Positions 1 through 12,924 of a stretch of 64,000 nucleotides of DNA are shown here, piece by piece. A program made the position numbers and the translations under genes. The stretch is from the NCBI GenBank assembly GCA_963573385.1, contig CAUYLG010026681.1, positions 21,807 to 85,806 on the forward strand, written 5' to 3'. This stretch comes from Cacajao melanocephalus (lineage: Eukaryota; Chordata; Mammalia; Primates; Pitheciidae). How positions within the stretch are numbered: the stretch's first letter is position 1; each line of letters opens with the position of its first letter. The notes under the pieces were generated by a model. That model was not told the origin of the DNA. It saw nothing but the letters and a program-made list of their open reading frames with translations, and did not search any database.

Positions 1-1084
1 TGGTAATTCATAAGGTTGCCTCTTTTAATTGGGACCTATAGGAAGAATGGGCTCTGTAGCAGGTCTACATTGGCAGTGCAGGCTGCTTATTTACAAAGGA
101 AGTCTCTATGACAGATACAGATGCTCTTCAAGCCTCTAGCAAACCCAACAGGAAATTCAAATGAACAGATATCTGGAGTTCTGAAATAAGGCTACGTTTT
201 TTTAAGCTGACAACTGTAAAGCGGTTTTTGGCTTGCTGTAGGCTTTGATGAATACTAAATGCTTGACCATGGAATATAAAGTGAACATGCAATTCAAACT
301 TCACTTTATACATGAAGTATTATCTGATCTACAGAATTCAAAGCTGAATATGAACAACAGAATTGTACTAAAAAATTGAAGCCATATTCACAAGTCCAGT
401 CCTGAGCATGTTCACTGACTACAGGAGCAGGTGACTCAGACACGTATTATGGCTGCTTCTACTGCTTTTCTATCTTTTTGTCAATCACAACAATGACTTC
501 ACAAGGAGTTCACAATTGTTAGTTAATTGCGAAGAGAAAAGCGCAGGCCTGATTAATGGCTAGATCACCATGCTTTGCTGGCACCAGCTAAAGAAGTACA
601 GACACTGCATAACAATCACACTCAGTGGTGACCTTGAAAGACAGGTGACAGTATAATGGAACTGACATCACTTTAATGATTATACAAAAGCTGATGAGAC
701 TTTATATCTCTCCTGAGATGAGACCATGTGTTTTCAATTGGATGAAGGAGAAGAGAGGCGCAAATCATGCAGGTTGTGCTGGATGCTTTTCACTGGAAAC
801 TACAAATCAATTTCCCCCCTCCAAACCTCATTCTCTGTCTGGGAGACAGGTTTGTGTGGATGACATCATAGGCTTCTCTTTCAGCTGAGTATGGTCAGTA
901 GGAATACCAGGCAGGAGATTATAACTAGAGTAAGGTTGGTATATCTACTCCCTGGTTCTTTTCCTGTGAGCTCACTTTAAGCTAGCTGTGTCCCTTGACT
1001 CAACATCTTTTTTGTTTGTTTTGAGGTAACGTTTTCTACCTCATTCTCCCCTTTTGTGTTTCTGGTTACTTCTTTCTCTCCTTG
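1..1084. other. No recognised feature
   Basis: AT-rich, apparently unique intronic sequence. The short open frames have no splice or composition support. I see no repeat I can name. Confidence 0.5.
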
Positions 1085-1684
1085 TCCTTTCAGGCCTAAG
1101 GGTGATTACAACACAACTTTAACAAACCCTGTGTTAATGCACGACCCTTGGGGTTCTGATCCACCCCGCCTACACGTTGTAAACAGAACCTAATTTTAAA
1201 AAATTCTCTAAAATTACCCAATTTAAGAGCGCCATCTGTTTCCTATTGGGAAATATACCTCACACAGTCATGTTTCCTTTGAACCACACACTGTTTATTA
1301 TTTAGAGCTCACACAATTGCAAGTAACAAAAATATTCCAACCATCCTTGCTTAAGCTAAGGATGCATAGAGATGTGTTGGCTTGTATCAGCAGAAAGCCC
1401 AAGGGATGGTACTGTCTTCAGGCATGGTGGAATCCAAGAGCTCACATGATGTTGGCAGGGCTCTCTCCTCTTGGCTCTACTTTGTGTTGCCTTCCTTTTC
1501 AGGCAAGTCCTTTCCACAGAATGACAAATATGGACACTGGAAGCTTCTGGCTTACAGTGGATTTACAAATTGCAGTCCCAGAAAAAAGAACATGAGAGAT
1601 ACTGCAAGTGTTCTAACACACATCATGATGTGATTCCAATGGAGAACTGCTGAGTACAGTTGAGGTTATTTCCCTGGCTGTCAT
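1085..1684. repeat. Diverged interspersed repeats, family not assigned
   Basis: Bases about 1085-1275 (caggcctaagggtg, then gccatctgtttcctattggg) and about 1310-1600 (attgcaagtaacaaaaatattcc, ggcatggtggaatccaagagctc; each written here as a short landmark) have the look of recurrent mammalian repeats. A related copy of the second seems to lie at 59985-60310. I cannot name the families. Confidence 0.35.
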
Positions 1685-2745
1685 ATTGACAGCCATGTAG
1701 AACAAGTTAACAAACTCTGCAGTTTGGCTGAGGAGTGGCTGTGAATAGAAAAGAATATTGCCTGGCTCAGAAGAGTGTCATATCCCAACCCTCATTTGGA
1801 GTTCCTTCCCTTTGAAGTATAGATTTGAAAATAAGAATACTGATGATAGAGACAGTAGGGCAAACAAAAGGCCTCCTTCTGTTTTAAATGGACCACTCCT
1901 CTTTGTACATGCAATGTCACATGGCCACCTTAGAATAAAAGCTAATTTTGCAAATTCATTTGGAATGGACTCTCAGCCTCAATCTTATTGCCAAATTAAT
2001 TAATATGGTGAAGAAGGATCACCTGGGATGAATAGTGAAGCAGGTCTGTTCAAAAAGACATCATAAAAGTCAAAAAAGCCCTTTGCCAACTTCGAATTTC
2101 TTTTTTGGCAACCCATTCTGCAAATATGACTTGGAGCAGTTTACATGAACTTTTGAGATGAAGAAGAATGTAAAAAAGCCAGCTTGTCTAGGATGGAGGG
2201 GGTAGTGCACCCTCTATAACATACAATATATAAACCAGCTGGGTTATAGCAGTAGAGGGAGCAGTCAGGCAGGGTGGGGTGAGCTCCTGAAGGGAACTGC
2301 CCACATTTCTGTAATTAGTAGAGCCATGGGAAACTCTAGGGATTTCATATAAAAGTACAGCGTGAAAGTGGCAGGTATGGAAAATAGCTTTGGCCATGGT
2401 ATTAGGAGACTGGTGGGAAGGTTATAGCTGTCTAGGAAAGGAGTGCCTGGGGTCTAGACAAGGGAATTAACAGTTTACTGGGAAAAGTAAGACAAAGAGG
2501 GTAAAGGAATTATGCCAAAAACAGAATAATATGTGTTAAGAAAGAGTAGACAGAATGCATTTGCCCCTTACATTCTTGTTTGCATACATCAAGCCAGGAA
2601 CCAAACTACTATGGAAATAGACATTGTCTCTTTCACAGACCATACAACATTCTGTGTTTGGAGATTTTGTCATGCTTTACTCAGTAGACTTTTGTTACCT
2701 TCTTTATTTATTACTATGTATTTCATAACTACTATGAAAAGTGTC
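1685..2745. other. No recognised feature
   Basis: Unique-looking intron sequence with no splice-flanked open frame or nameable repeat. Confidence 0.5.
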
Positions 2746-2747
2746 AT

Positions 2748-2955
2748 GAAATTTAAAAACATGGGTTTTGGTGTCAGACAGCCAGATTTTAATAGCTGTT
2801 TTTCCACTTACTAGCTTTTTGCTTTTGGCCAGATAACTGAATGTCGTGTGTAACATGTAGAACATTATTCCTATCTCATGAGATTGCTGTAGATATTAAT
2901 GTGTGCAGAGTGGCTGGCACAACATTCACTCAACAAATAGCTGCTGATGTTCTTA
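2748..2955 (+). repeat. MIR SINE
   Basis: Shows the MIR order: tttggtgtcagacagcc, cacttactagc, then tctcatgagattgctgt and aacattcactcaacaaat. Much diverged, as expected for an ancient mammalian SINE. Confidence 0.7.
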
Positions 2956-2959
2956 CCAA

Positions 2960-4180
2960 TTCCTTAATTAGAAATTGACTTGTTAAAACCAGGATGACAT
3001 TATACTTACGGTTACTTGGCGTGTATATTGATATTTATTCCCCATCTCCCCACCTCATTTAAAATTGTTTGAAAAATTTGAGCTTGTTAAGACTCACCAC
3101 CTTTTACTTTCTAGCCTAGTTGGGAAAAGAATTTGTGTGTGGCTTTTCGGTGGTCTGATTTTATTTTCCATGTTTGGGATCAAAAGATGGTATATACTTT
3201 GTCTGTCAGCCTGGCTCACAGATTGTACTAGAGTAGACATAGATTACCTTGGCTGAGATTTGGAGACCTAGTTGCAGTTGGAAATTTCCAGTCTCCACAC
3301 GGGCTGGTCCCTATACATTTCAATTTTCAAAATTTTAAATTTTTGGTTTTTTTTTTTTAACCTAAGTAATTTTCCTACTTAGGTAAAAGAGAAATCTTAA
3401 GATGAGCATCAAAGCATAAAAAGGAACATAACTGTGCAAAGCAGAAGTACCTCACTAAAGTTACATTTAAAAAATTTAAGAATGGCTTTATAAAGCTCAA
3501 ATCTTTCTGGTTTTAATTAGTAAGTGTATATCTGTTTTGAATCTTCATGTTAGACATAGTCAGGTTGTAAGGATCAGAGGCATGCTCAGAGTACAAAGGT
3601 CATATTTATTGGAAGGGTATATTGAAGAATGTGCAAAATTAATGGGGAGCCAAATCTCCCCAACACTAGAGTAACATTAGGGAAAACAGAGTAGCCCTGA
3701 TGACCTGGCTAGTGGTTAAACTTTCCAGAACTGGTGCCTATAAATGTTTCACCATTCTGGGATCTTAAATTCTTCATCTCTATTTCTATTGCCTCCGCTT
3801 CTGCTGTTAGGGACTGACTGAGTGTGATTTAAAACTTTTAGTTAAACCTCCTGAGGGTGACAGCCCACAAAGACAGAGATTGCAGGACAGAAACTGCTAG
3901 AGGAAACTTGGGTAGATGCCTTTGGAGAATCCTTTTTATTTTTATTTTTTTGCATTAAAACACCTAATTGTTCTTCTGGTGGTTCAGGTGCCATTCTTTG
4001 GTCCAAAGGGCAGGGTCACATGTATAAAGCATATGGCCACATGCCTCAGAAGTCATCAGCTATACATTATATGTATTTATGCTTATTACCTCTTTTCTTA
4101 ACAGAACACATGGTGGTAGCAAACATTCTAAGTAAGATAAACTCCACAGTATATGTCACAAGTCAGAATACAGAATCTGG
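2960..4180. other. No recognised feature apart from a small hairpin
   Basis: AT-rich, apparently unique. Contains a poly-T run near 3346 and a short perfect inverted repeat at 3360-3384. Confidence 0.5.
3360..3384. repeat. Short perfect hairpin
   Basis: acctaagta and tacttaggt are perfect 9-base complements around a 7-base loop, next to a poly-T run. No function is implied. Confidence 0.6.
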
Positions 4181-4184
4181 AAAC

Positions 4185-5210
4185 TTTTAAGAACTTAAAA
4201 CACATATCCCACCTCGTAGTCATTAAGATGACTACTATCATAAAAGCAGTACATAACAGGTTTTGGCAAGGATGTGGAGAAATTAGAATTTTTGTGCTTT
4301 GTTGGTGGGGATGTAAAATGGTGCAGCTGCTATGGAAAACAGTATGGCACTTCTCAAAAAATTAAAAATAGAATTCCTATATGATCCAGCAATTCTATTT
4401 CTGGGTATATACACAAAATAACTGAAGGAAAGACATCAGAGAGATATTTGCAGACCCATGTTTGTAGCAGCATTATTCACAATAGTCAAAAGAAGGAATC
4501 AACTCACGTGTCCATAGATGGATGAATGGATAACCAAAATATGGCTTATTATATACAATGGAATATTATTCAGCCTTAAAAAAGAAGGAAATTCTGTCAT
4601 ATGCTGCAATACAGATGGACCTTGAGGCCATAATGATAAATGAAATAAGCCAGTCACAAAAAGGCAAGCATTGATTCCACTTATATGATGTATCTAAATT
4701 AGTCAAGTTCATAAACAGAGTAAAATGGTGAAAAAAAGCAGCGAGAAAGGGCAGATTTGTTTAATGGGTATAGAGTTTCAGTTTTGCAAGATGAAAAGAG
4801 TCCTGAAGATAGATGGTGGTGATGGTTGTACAACGATGTGAATGTACTTAATACCACTGAACCGTGCACTTAAAAATGGTTAAGATAAGGCCAAGCACGG
4901 TGGCTCACGTCTGTAATTCAAGCACCTAGGGAGGCTGAAGAGGTGGACAGCGTGAGGGCAGGAGTTTGAGACCAGCCTGGCCAACATGATGGAATTCCAT
5001 CCCTATTAAAAATACAAAAATTAGCCAGATGTGGTGGTGCATGCCATAGTCCAAGCTACTCGGGAGGCTGAGGCAGAAGAATCACTGGAACTAAAGGAGG
5101 CGAGGTTGCAGTGACCCAAGATCATGCCCAGACTCTGTCTCAAAGAAACAAAACAAAACAAAAAGTGGTTAAGATGATAAATGTTTTAAAAAGTTAGTTT
5201 AAAAATTAAA
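4185..5210 (+). mobile_element. L1M 3' end, interrupted by an Alu
   Basis: Reads as the end of L1 ORF2 (tatggaaaacagtatggc, atgatccagcaattctattt, then tacaatggaatattattcag) and an L1M 3' UTR with cactgaaccgtgcacttaaa. The tail resumes after the Alu at 5161. It is 5' truncated. Confidence 0.85.
4889..5160 (+). mobile_element. Alu (AluS-like) inside the L1M tail
   Basis: Two-monomer Alu starting ggccaagcacggtggctc with a tail of aaac repeats. Target duplication aaaatggttaagat (4873-4886) recurs at 5161-5175 with one change. It lacks part of the right-monomer end (cactccagcctgg is missing). Confidence 0.92.
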
Positions 5211-5299
5211 AAAAAACTCATACACCCTAACACACCACATATACATAATGCACACACACTCAGACAGAAACATACAATATTACTTCTGTAGCGGAGTTA

Positions 5300-5555
5300 G
5301 CACAGAATAGTAGTAAAATCTGCAGTCTCTGTAACCAGGATGCCTAGATTCAAATACTGTTTGTAGTATCTGACACTGTATGACCTTGGACAACTTAACC
5401 TCTCTGGGCTTCAGTTTCCTCATTTGTAAATAAAAATGCTAATACGATTTACCTCATAGGTTGTTGTTAAGGATTAAATGAGTTCATACAATGCTTGCAA
5501 CAATGCCTGTAAAATACTAAATGCTCAAGGAATGGTAGCTGTTCTTGCTATTTGA
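5300..5555 (+). repeat. MIR SINE
   Basis: Contains tgtatgaccttggacaactt, ctctgggcttcagtttcctc, cataggttgttgttaagg and the terminal atactaaatgctcaa. Near full length. The preceding 5211-5300 is CA-rich low-complexity sequence. Confidence 0.85.
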
Positions 5556-5559
5556 GTAT

Positions 5560-6585
5560 GCATATAGTATAATATTTTATTCTTAATGAATTGAATAAAT
5601 CAAAGATCAACAACTTTGACAGGTATATTTTCTTTTAGAATCCGAAATATGGAACTTCTAATAGAGGGTCCTAATATTCTAACTGTGACAAAGCAGTTAT
5701 TTTGGGGCCATAATGGGTTGGTTTATTCAGGTCAGAACCATTCAAACATAAACCAATGTATTTTTCTATTCTGTTAAGTTAGCAGTATCTTTTGCTTGTT
5801 GTCATTATTTTCAATTTCATTGTTCATTTAAACAAAATATATTTCCTCATTTGGATATTATGCTTCAGCCATTAGTTTTTCGCTAACTTTCCTCTATTAG
5901 TTATTCTTGCCTTGTATTTGTTGTAGAATGATTTAGTGAGCTTCTAAAACATGACTGTGGATATTGAGTTTTGCAAATAGGACTAGGCTAGACAAAGAAG
6001 GATCGTATTTGCATAATGGCCTCAATACCGCTAAACTTAAAGCATTTTCCTGTGCATAACAATGATATTCAAATTACTATGCAGCTCAGAATATAGCAGT
6101 CATCTAATCCAGCCTGGTGTTCCAGTTTAATATAACATATTATGGTCTTTTTATCCCTGAACATACTTAATGAGGTTCCTGCTTATCCAATTTTTTAATG
6201 TCACAATCCATAGAGGGCATCTCAAATGACTGTATGTGTATGTGAACTTTTTTGTGTATGTGATATTCTTATTTACAACTAAAGAATATTTTCCTTATTT
6301 GTTTTACTCCTGTCGCAATTATTTCCCCATCTGTATTTTTATTAATACAATTTATTTCTAAAAGTATAGTAAATATGTATGCATTAATAGTAATCAGCAA
6401 CATTTTCTATACAGGCATACTATGATTTTAGAATACGTATCATGTGATTTCAACATTTTCTTTTAAATTAGACATACTGAGAATAGAGGAGTTGTCATGA
6501 CTCCCACAATGTCATGCTTTACAATGGAGGATGAAAAAAATCTTAAAGTGTAAGGTTTATGTTCTCTTTTTCCTTAAATAATATT
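5560..6585. other. No recognised feature
   Basis: Very AT-rich, apparently unique sequence. It may include remains of ancient LINEs too diverged to call by eye. Confidence 0.45.
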
Positions 6586-6589
6586 GAAG

Positions 6590-6745
6590 ACATGAACATG
6601 AAATTTGGCATCATAGAGGTCCAGGTCCCTGGTTTTCCATTTACTAGTTGTATAACTCTGGGACTCTAGTCTCTTTAATCGTCAGTTTTCTTATTTACTA
6701 AGCAGGGTAATATTACCTACCATGTAGAATGGTAAATGGCAAAAT
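6590..6745 (+). repeat. MIR SINE fragment
   Basis: Has ccatttactagttgtataac, gtcagttttcttatttac and ggtaatattacctac, matching the MIR core in order. Confidence 0.65.
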
Positions 6746-6955
6746 GTCTTTTCTAATATGAATGCATTTCCTATTCTAGCACCTTAAATTTCTTTATGTC
6801 AATTTAATTTTCCACAGGCATAATTTTTCTTATGTCTGAAAAACTTTAATTTTATAAGATCTTGTAGTGAATTATGAAGATAATGATAAGTTTTTGTTTG
6901 TCTGATAAACTGTTTATTTCACTTTCCATTTTGAAATATATTTTTGCTGGGTATA

Positions 6956-7485
6956 TGTCATGGTCTGGACATTAGCAACCTCCCAAAATTCATATGTTGG
7001 AACTTAATCCCCAGTGTGACAATATTAAGAGGTGGGGCTTTAGGACATGGTTACGTCATAAGGACAGAGTCCTCATGAATGAAATTAGTACCCTTATAAA
7101 AAAAGCTTGAGAGGTCCTGCTTGCCCCTTCCATCATACAAGGATACAGAGGATGCCATCTATGAGACATAAACTCTCACCAGACACCAAATTTCTGGTGC
7201 CTTAATCTTGTACTTCCCAGCTTCCAGAACTGTTAATGATATACTTCTGTTGTTTATATAAGTTACCCATTATATAAATTCTTTTTTTTAAAGACAGAGT
7301 CACTCTGTCACCCTGGCTGGAATGCAATGGCATGATCTCAGCTCACTGCAACCTCTGCTGACCGAGTTTGAGTGATTCTGCTCCCTCAGCCTCCTGTAGC
7401 TGGGATTACAGGCATGAGCCAACGTGTCTGGCTAATTTTTGTATCCCATTATATAAATCCTGTTATAGGAGGCTGAACTAAGATA
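6956..7485 (+). mobile_element. MaLR-type LTR (MST/MLT1 group) with an Alu inside
   Basis: Starts tgtcatggtctggacatta and carries caaaattcatatgttggaac, attaagaggtggggcttta, tcatgaatgaaattagtacc and cttccagaactgttaatg. A 5'-truncated Alu sits in its last 50 bases. The LTR itself sits inside reversed L1M, giving three nested layers. Confidence 0.8.
7280..7444 (-). mobile_element. 5'-truncated Alu (right monomer only)
   Basis: Poly-T then agacagagtcactctgtcac, ending at gctaatttttgta, so only the right monomer is present. A perfect 14-base target duplication cccattatataaat lies at 7266-7279 and 7445-7458. Confidence 0.92.
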
Positions 7486-8782
7486 ATATATTATTCTAGT
7501 GCTACAGAATTTTTCTTTTCTTTTCAGTGGTTCATTGTCTTCTGGTGTACTTCAGTTTTGAGGATAAATTTGCTGCCATTCTTATGCTCGTTTCTGTGTA
7601 TGTAATACGTCTTATTTTTTCTCTCTGACTGCTTTTAATATTTAATCTTTTTTACCTTTTTTATTAATTGGGTTGGGATATGCCTTGATGTGGGTTTCTT
7701 AATATTTATTCTGTTTTGAGTTAATGTAACTTCTTGGATCTGTAAGATTCTATTTTACATCCAATTTAGAAAAATTTTGTCAACCATTTAGTCAAATATT
7801 TTTCTGACCTTCTTTTACTTTCTGGTTTCCTGTGACTCAAATTTTTTATATACTTTACTTCCTGATATTGCCTCACCACTAATGTACTCATCATTTTTGC
7901 TTCATTTGCTGTGTCTTGAATCCATAAATCTTTTCTTCTTCAGTATCTCATTTGCTATTAGTTTTACCCAACGTATTTTTTATTTAAGATATTTATCTTA
8001 TCTCTAAAAGTTTCATTCAGACTGTTATAACTATCTTCTATTTCTCAAATCATTGTTCTCACGTTTTCTTCTACTTTCTTGAACATTAGGGCAATTTGAA
8101 TAGCTTCATTAACATTTTGGTCTGCTAGTTCTACCACCACTGTTATTTCTAGGTCTGTTTCTATGGACTGCTCTTTTTCTTGGTTACAGTTTATATTTTC
8201 CTGCTTCTTTGGTGCTCTGGTAATTTTGATTAGGTACTAAATGGTGTAAAAGTTACATTGTTGAGTACTGGATTTTGTTATATTCTCTTAAGAATTATCT
8301 TGATATTTTGTTTATCATGCAATTAATTATTGAAGTTATATTTTTTAAAGCTTGCTTTTTAATTGCTATTAAAGTGGTTCCACAGCAGCCTTTTATCTAG
8401 AGCATATTTAGCCCTGTTACTATTGCGATGCCCTTTTAAAGAATTTGCCTAATGTCCCCTATATTATTAGGCTCTCCAGTATTGCTGATGAGAATAAAAA
8501 TTATTCCCAGCCAGGTCTGAATTTTGAGAATTGTTTGGTCTACTGATTTCTGGTGTTTCTTTCCCCTGCCCCAGGTACTTGTCTCTTATTCAGCATAAAT
8601 CAGTAATCGACTAAAGACTTATAGATACTCCTCTGCACATATGCAGTAACCTCTTCTTTGGCATTTATCCTACAAAATTCTGTTAGCTTTCCTGATCTCC
8701 AATCTATGTCTTCTCAACCTGGCCAAGTTGCTGGATTCCTCCTACCTGGACTGTGGCCAACAAAAATGACTCCATGCAGTAA

Positions 8783-9124
<342 letters not shown>

Positions 9125-9135
9125 AGGGCTTCTAC

Positions 9136-9636
9136 CTTTTTGATTTCCCTTCTCTCAGGGACAAAAGTCCTGCATTGCCTATTGCCTAAAGTTGGAAAAG
9201 AGTTATATCATATATTTGTCTAGAGTTATAAGTTGTTAATGATAATAGAGAAATTCCTGTGCTAGTTAATAGTTTTTTTTTGAAGAAACATAAGCTTTTA
9301 TGCTTATTAGACCTAGAGTATGGGTTGGTCCAACCAAAAGAATTAAGAGTGAAAAAAATGAATATTAAAAGAAAATTAAGTTAATAATTTTCCTTTGAGA
9401 TACCAAAAATAGGGATCATAGGTTCTGGATAGACAAAACAACACTATTTATGATAATGTTATTATAGAATTAGTAGTTCTTTCAATCCCAAATTACTTAT
9501 CTTACCCAATTTATGATACCTGGAATACCACAAAACTGAATTCATTCCTTTGGATTAATGCTTTATTATTTTTATTTAAATCAGTAATTTCCCCTAGAAT
9601 AGTTAAATCTCATATAGTATCTAGGGCAAGTAAAAA
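9136..9636. other. No recognised feature
   Basis: AT-rich intron; it may continue the L1M layer below the Alu, but I cannot show it. Confidence 0.45.
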
Positions 9637-9638
9637 TA

Positions 9639-10333
9639 CAGTAGTCCTCCCTTATCTGTTGTTGTGTTTTTTCCATGGTTGCAGTCACCCATGGCCAACT
9701 CTGGTATGAAAATATTTAATGGGAGATCCAAGAAATAAACAATTCATAAGTTTTAAATTGCATACCAGTCTGAGTAGCATGATGAAATTTCTTGCTATCT
9801 CGCTGAGCCCCACCCAGGACATGAATCATCCCTTTGCCCAGCATATTCATACTGTATATGCTACCAGCCCATTAGTCACTTAGCAGCCCTTTCAGTTATG
9901 AGATGGACAATCTTGATATTGTAGTGTTTGTGTTCAAGTAACCCTTATTTTACTTAATAATGGCCCAAAAAAACAAAAGTAACAAAGCAAAGCCATAAAG
10001 TGCTGCTTTTAAGTGAAAAGGTAAAATTTCCCAACTTAGAAAAGAAAAAATTATGTGCTGAGGTTGCTATGAGTTAAGGCAAGAATGAATCTTCTATTCA
10101 TGAAGGAAAAATAAATTTATGCTGGAAATTTGAAGGAAAAATAAATTTATGTTAGTTTTGGTGTTACACATCAAACTGCAAAAGTTACAGCCACAGTGCT
10201 TAATACATGTTTACTTAGGTGGAAAAGGCATTAAATTTGTGGGCGTAGGACGTGAACAGAAGACTGACAACAATTGCATTTGCTACTATTTGTGGTTTCA
10301 GGCATCCACTGGGGGTCCTGGAACATACCACCC
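9639..10333 (+). mobile_element. Tigger1 DNA transposon, internally deleted
   Basis: Starts at a TA with the pogo-type terminus cagtagtcctcccttatct. Continues with aaataaacaattcataag, cccattagtcacttagcagc and the transposase start region taataatggcccaaa, which meets a stop within a few codons. It jumps to the right end (ggtttcaggcatccactggg) and stops about 20 bases before a full right terminus. A 20-base piece is duplicated near 10102-10152. Confidence 0.85.
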
Positions 10334-10671
10334 AGCCCCTGGCAAAAGTAGATTTTGATACTGGAGAAAGAGACAGAAAGAGAAAGAATAGAAGCTATGG
10401 AAGTTGCATTGGGGATTCCAAGAATAAAAGGAATTTAGGAAATGGAGCCTGTTTATGATAGTATTCACTATTTAGATATATTTTTTCATCTAAAAAGAAG
10501 CTCCCACTGCAGTTTAAAATGTATAAATTAGGCTTGTATTGATGTAAGACCAGAATAGTTTATATAATTTACAAAAGGTATTGTTACCATTAAAAAACAA
10601 ATCCCGACAAGGTGTGACTTGGTTAATTCTAGCATGGCCAGAGGCCACAGGGCAAGGTTTGCTGAGTGAAG
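10334..10671. other. No recognised feature
   Basis: Purine-rich, then AT-rich unique sequence. Confidence 0.5.
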
Positions 10672-11420
10672 AGTGATTTTTATTCTCTAATAGAATTACT
10701 GAGGTATAATTAATGTACAGTAAACCAAATATGTTTAAAGTATAAAATTTGATACATTTTGACATATGAATATACTCATGGAGTTTTAACCACAATTAAT
10801 GAACATAACCATCATACCCAAATGTTTCTTCTGTCCTACTCTACCCCATTCCAAGGCAACCAGTGATCTGCATTCTGTCATAATAGATTATTTCAGTTTT
10901 CTAGAATGTTATATAAATACAGTAATCTAGTAGATATTCTTTTTTGGTCTGGATTTGTTTTTTCCCTCAGTTTATCAGGACTCCAATTGTGGATATATTT
11001 ATTTTTCCTTGCAGATACATCCGTTTTTGCTTTATTTTTATTTAAATTCTGTAGTTAGGTGCATACATATTTAAGGCAGCTATTTTCTCTAATAGTTGAC
11101 TGGTTTACATTATGAAGTAATCTTCTGTCTCTGGTAATATTATTTTCTCTGAAATCTACTGTCAGCTTTCTTTGATTAGTGTTAGCATGCTATATCTTAT
11201 TGCATCTATTTACTTTTAACTATTTGTAAATGGGTTTCTTATAGGAAACATAGAGATGGTTTTGTTTGCATATACTCTGGCAATCTCTGCCTTTTAATTG
11301 GTATGTTTATGTTATTTATATTTAGCCCAGTTTCTCTTCTCTTTGGGCCAGTGTGTCACCTATCATATTTTGAAGGCAGTAACTATTAAAACTTCAAATT
11401 ATACTTTTCTCTTTACTCTT
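10672..11420 (-). mobile_element. Reversed L1M fragments
   Basis: The first part (actgaggtataattaatgt, accacaattaatgaacataa, ccaaggcaaccagtgatctg) matches a reversed L1M 3' UTR. The second (ggtgcatacatatttaagg, gcagctattttctctaatag) matches reversed ORF2 of an old L1. No intact coding. Confidence 0.7.
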
Positions 11421-11976
11421 TTTTCCAGGCTATAGAAGTAAATTTATAATAATAACTTGGCATCCAGTATTTTTTATTCAGTGCCATAATGCATTGGCAA
11501 CTGATAGGAACCACAATAGTCTGCTTAAAAGTTTTATTTCTCATTGCATAACTATCTATTAATATTCCTTCTGTTGACCTAAAAGAAGAAACTGAGACAA
11601 AGTTGATATAGTTTCTTTGGAGCACACTTCCAAGTTTTCATGGGGAGTCCTGCCATCAGCCTTTGTTACAAGCACGATTTTGAAGGCACAAAAGGGGAAC
11701 AAGGAGTGGGCTGTTACAGAATTGTTCATCAGGAATCTTCATTGGTTTACAGAAATAACATTGATTTGTGATTGGCTGTACATTGTTGAGCTATAGGATA
11801 TGGTGTCAGGGTGACACGTTATTAGGTTACTTATAGTTACTTGTGGCAATGGCAAGCAGTTTCAAGAGAATATTACATAGCTCAAAAGGGGAGATAAAAT
11901 GTGATTGCTGTCTCATTTTAATGCCTCTCTGGGCCTGATAATTTTAAAAGTCTTGCATTCCTCAGATTAGATATGT

Positions 11977-11983
<7 letters not shown>
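11421..11983. other. No recognised feature
   Basis: Unique-looking sequence before the CA/TA tract. Confidence 0.5.
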
Positions 11984-12027
<44 letters not shown>

Positions 12028-12200
12028 CACATATATATATACACACACACACATACATGTTTATATATATGTAACACATATCTAATATAAGTGTAGATAT
12101 AATATGACTATATTAATATATATTTATACTAGATACTATATTATATATGATAATTTCATATTACATATGCCATCTAATAAGATATTTCATATAATAATAT
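11984..12200. repeat. Compound CA/TA microsatellite and AT-rich tract
   Basis: About 17 CA units to 12017, then TA and CA runs mixed to about 12060, grading into AT-rich sequence with many short palindromes to about 12200. Confidence 0.95.
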
Positions 12201-12439
12201 GATGTATATGTATATCTCACTGATTATGTAGCTGTCTTTGTAACCAGGGCTAACCCCAATAAACTAACCCCGTTGAGTGTACCAATATCCTTCACAGCTG
12301 AGGTTTGTGCCTTTGAACATGATTCTCTCATTGAGGTACTATCACCCTTTGAATCCTTGAATGAGTGCTCTACCTTCCCAAATAGTTCTCTCTATTTTCT
12401 CCCTAACTACAACAGTACCTGGTTTTAAACAAATATTTC

Positions 12440-12625
12440 TTAAAGAGTGTCTATGGGGCATTTAAACATTGAAATCATCTGGGACATGGCTTGTAAATAT
12501 AAATTTCTGGGCCCAAATTTAGGTTAACTGCATTTATCTTGGGCATGAAGACTCCATGAATCTGCATTTTTAGTAAGTTTCCCAGGTGATTTTCATGTAC
12601 ACTCAAGTTTTAAAACTGCCATTCT
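12440..12625 (+). mobile_element. MER5A-like hAT element
   Basis: Has gaaatcatctgggacatgg, aaatttctgggccca and ttcccaggtgattttcatgt in the MER5A order. Non-autonomous and strongly diverged. Confidence 0.6.
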
Positions 12626-12924
12626 ACATAATGAACTCTTATAATTAAATAGATGCTATATGCATCCTCTGAATTTATAATATTTATTAAAAATTACCCT
12701 TGTATTTTACTTTTTATACCTGTATTAATATATTATAGAGATCATGGGCAAAAATAAAATTTTAAATTTTGAAATGTAAAATAAATAAAAATGGAAGTTA
12801 TAATATTTTATGCCTACATTCAAATAGGTTTCATTTTTATCTTCCCATTTTGTAGACTTCTGTTCAAAACTTTGGGGGATCTTGGTAGGATGGGGTCCAT
12901 TTTCAATAATTTCATAAGAAAGAA

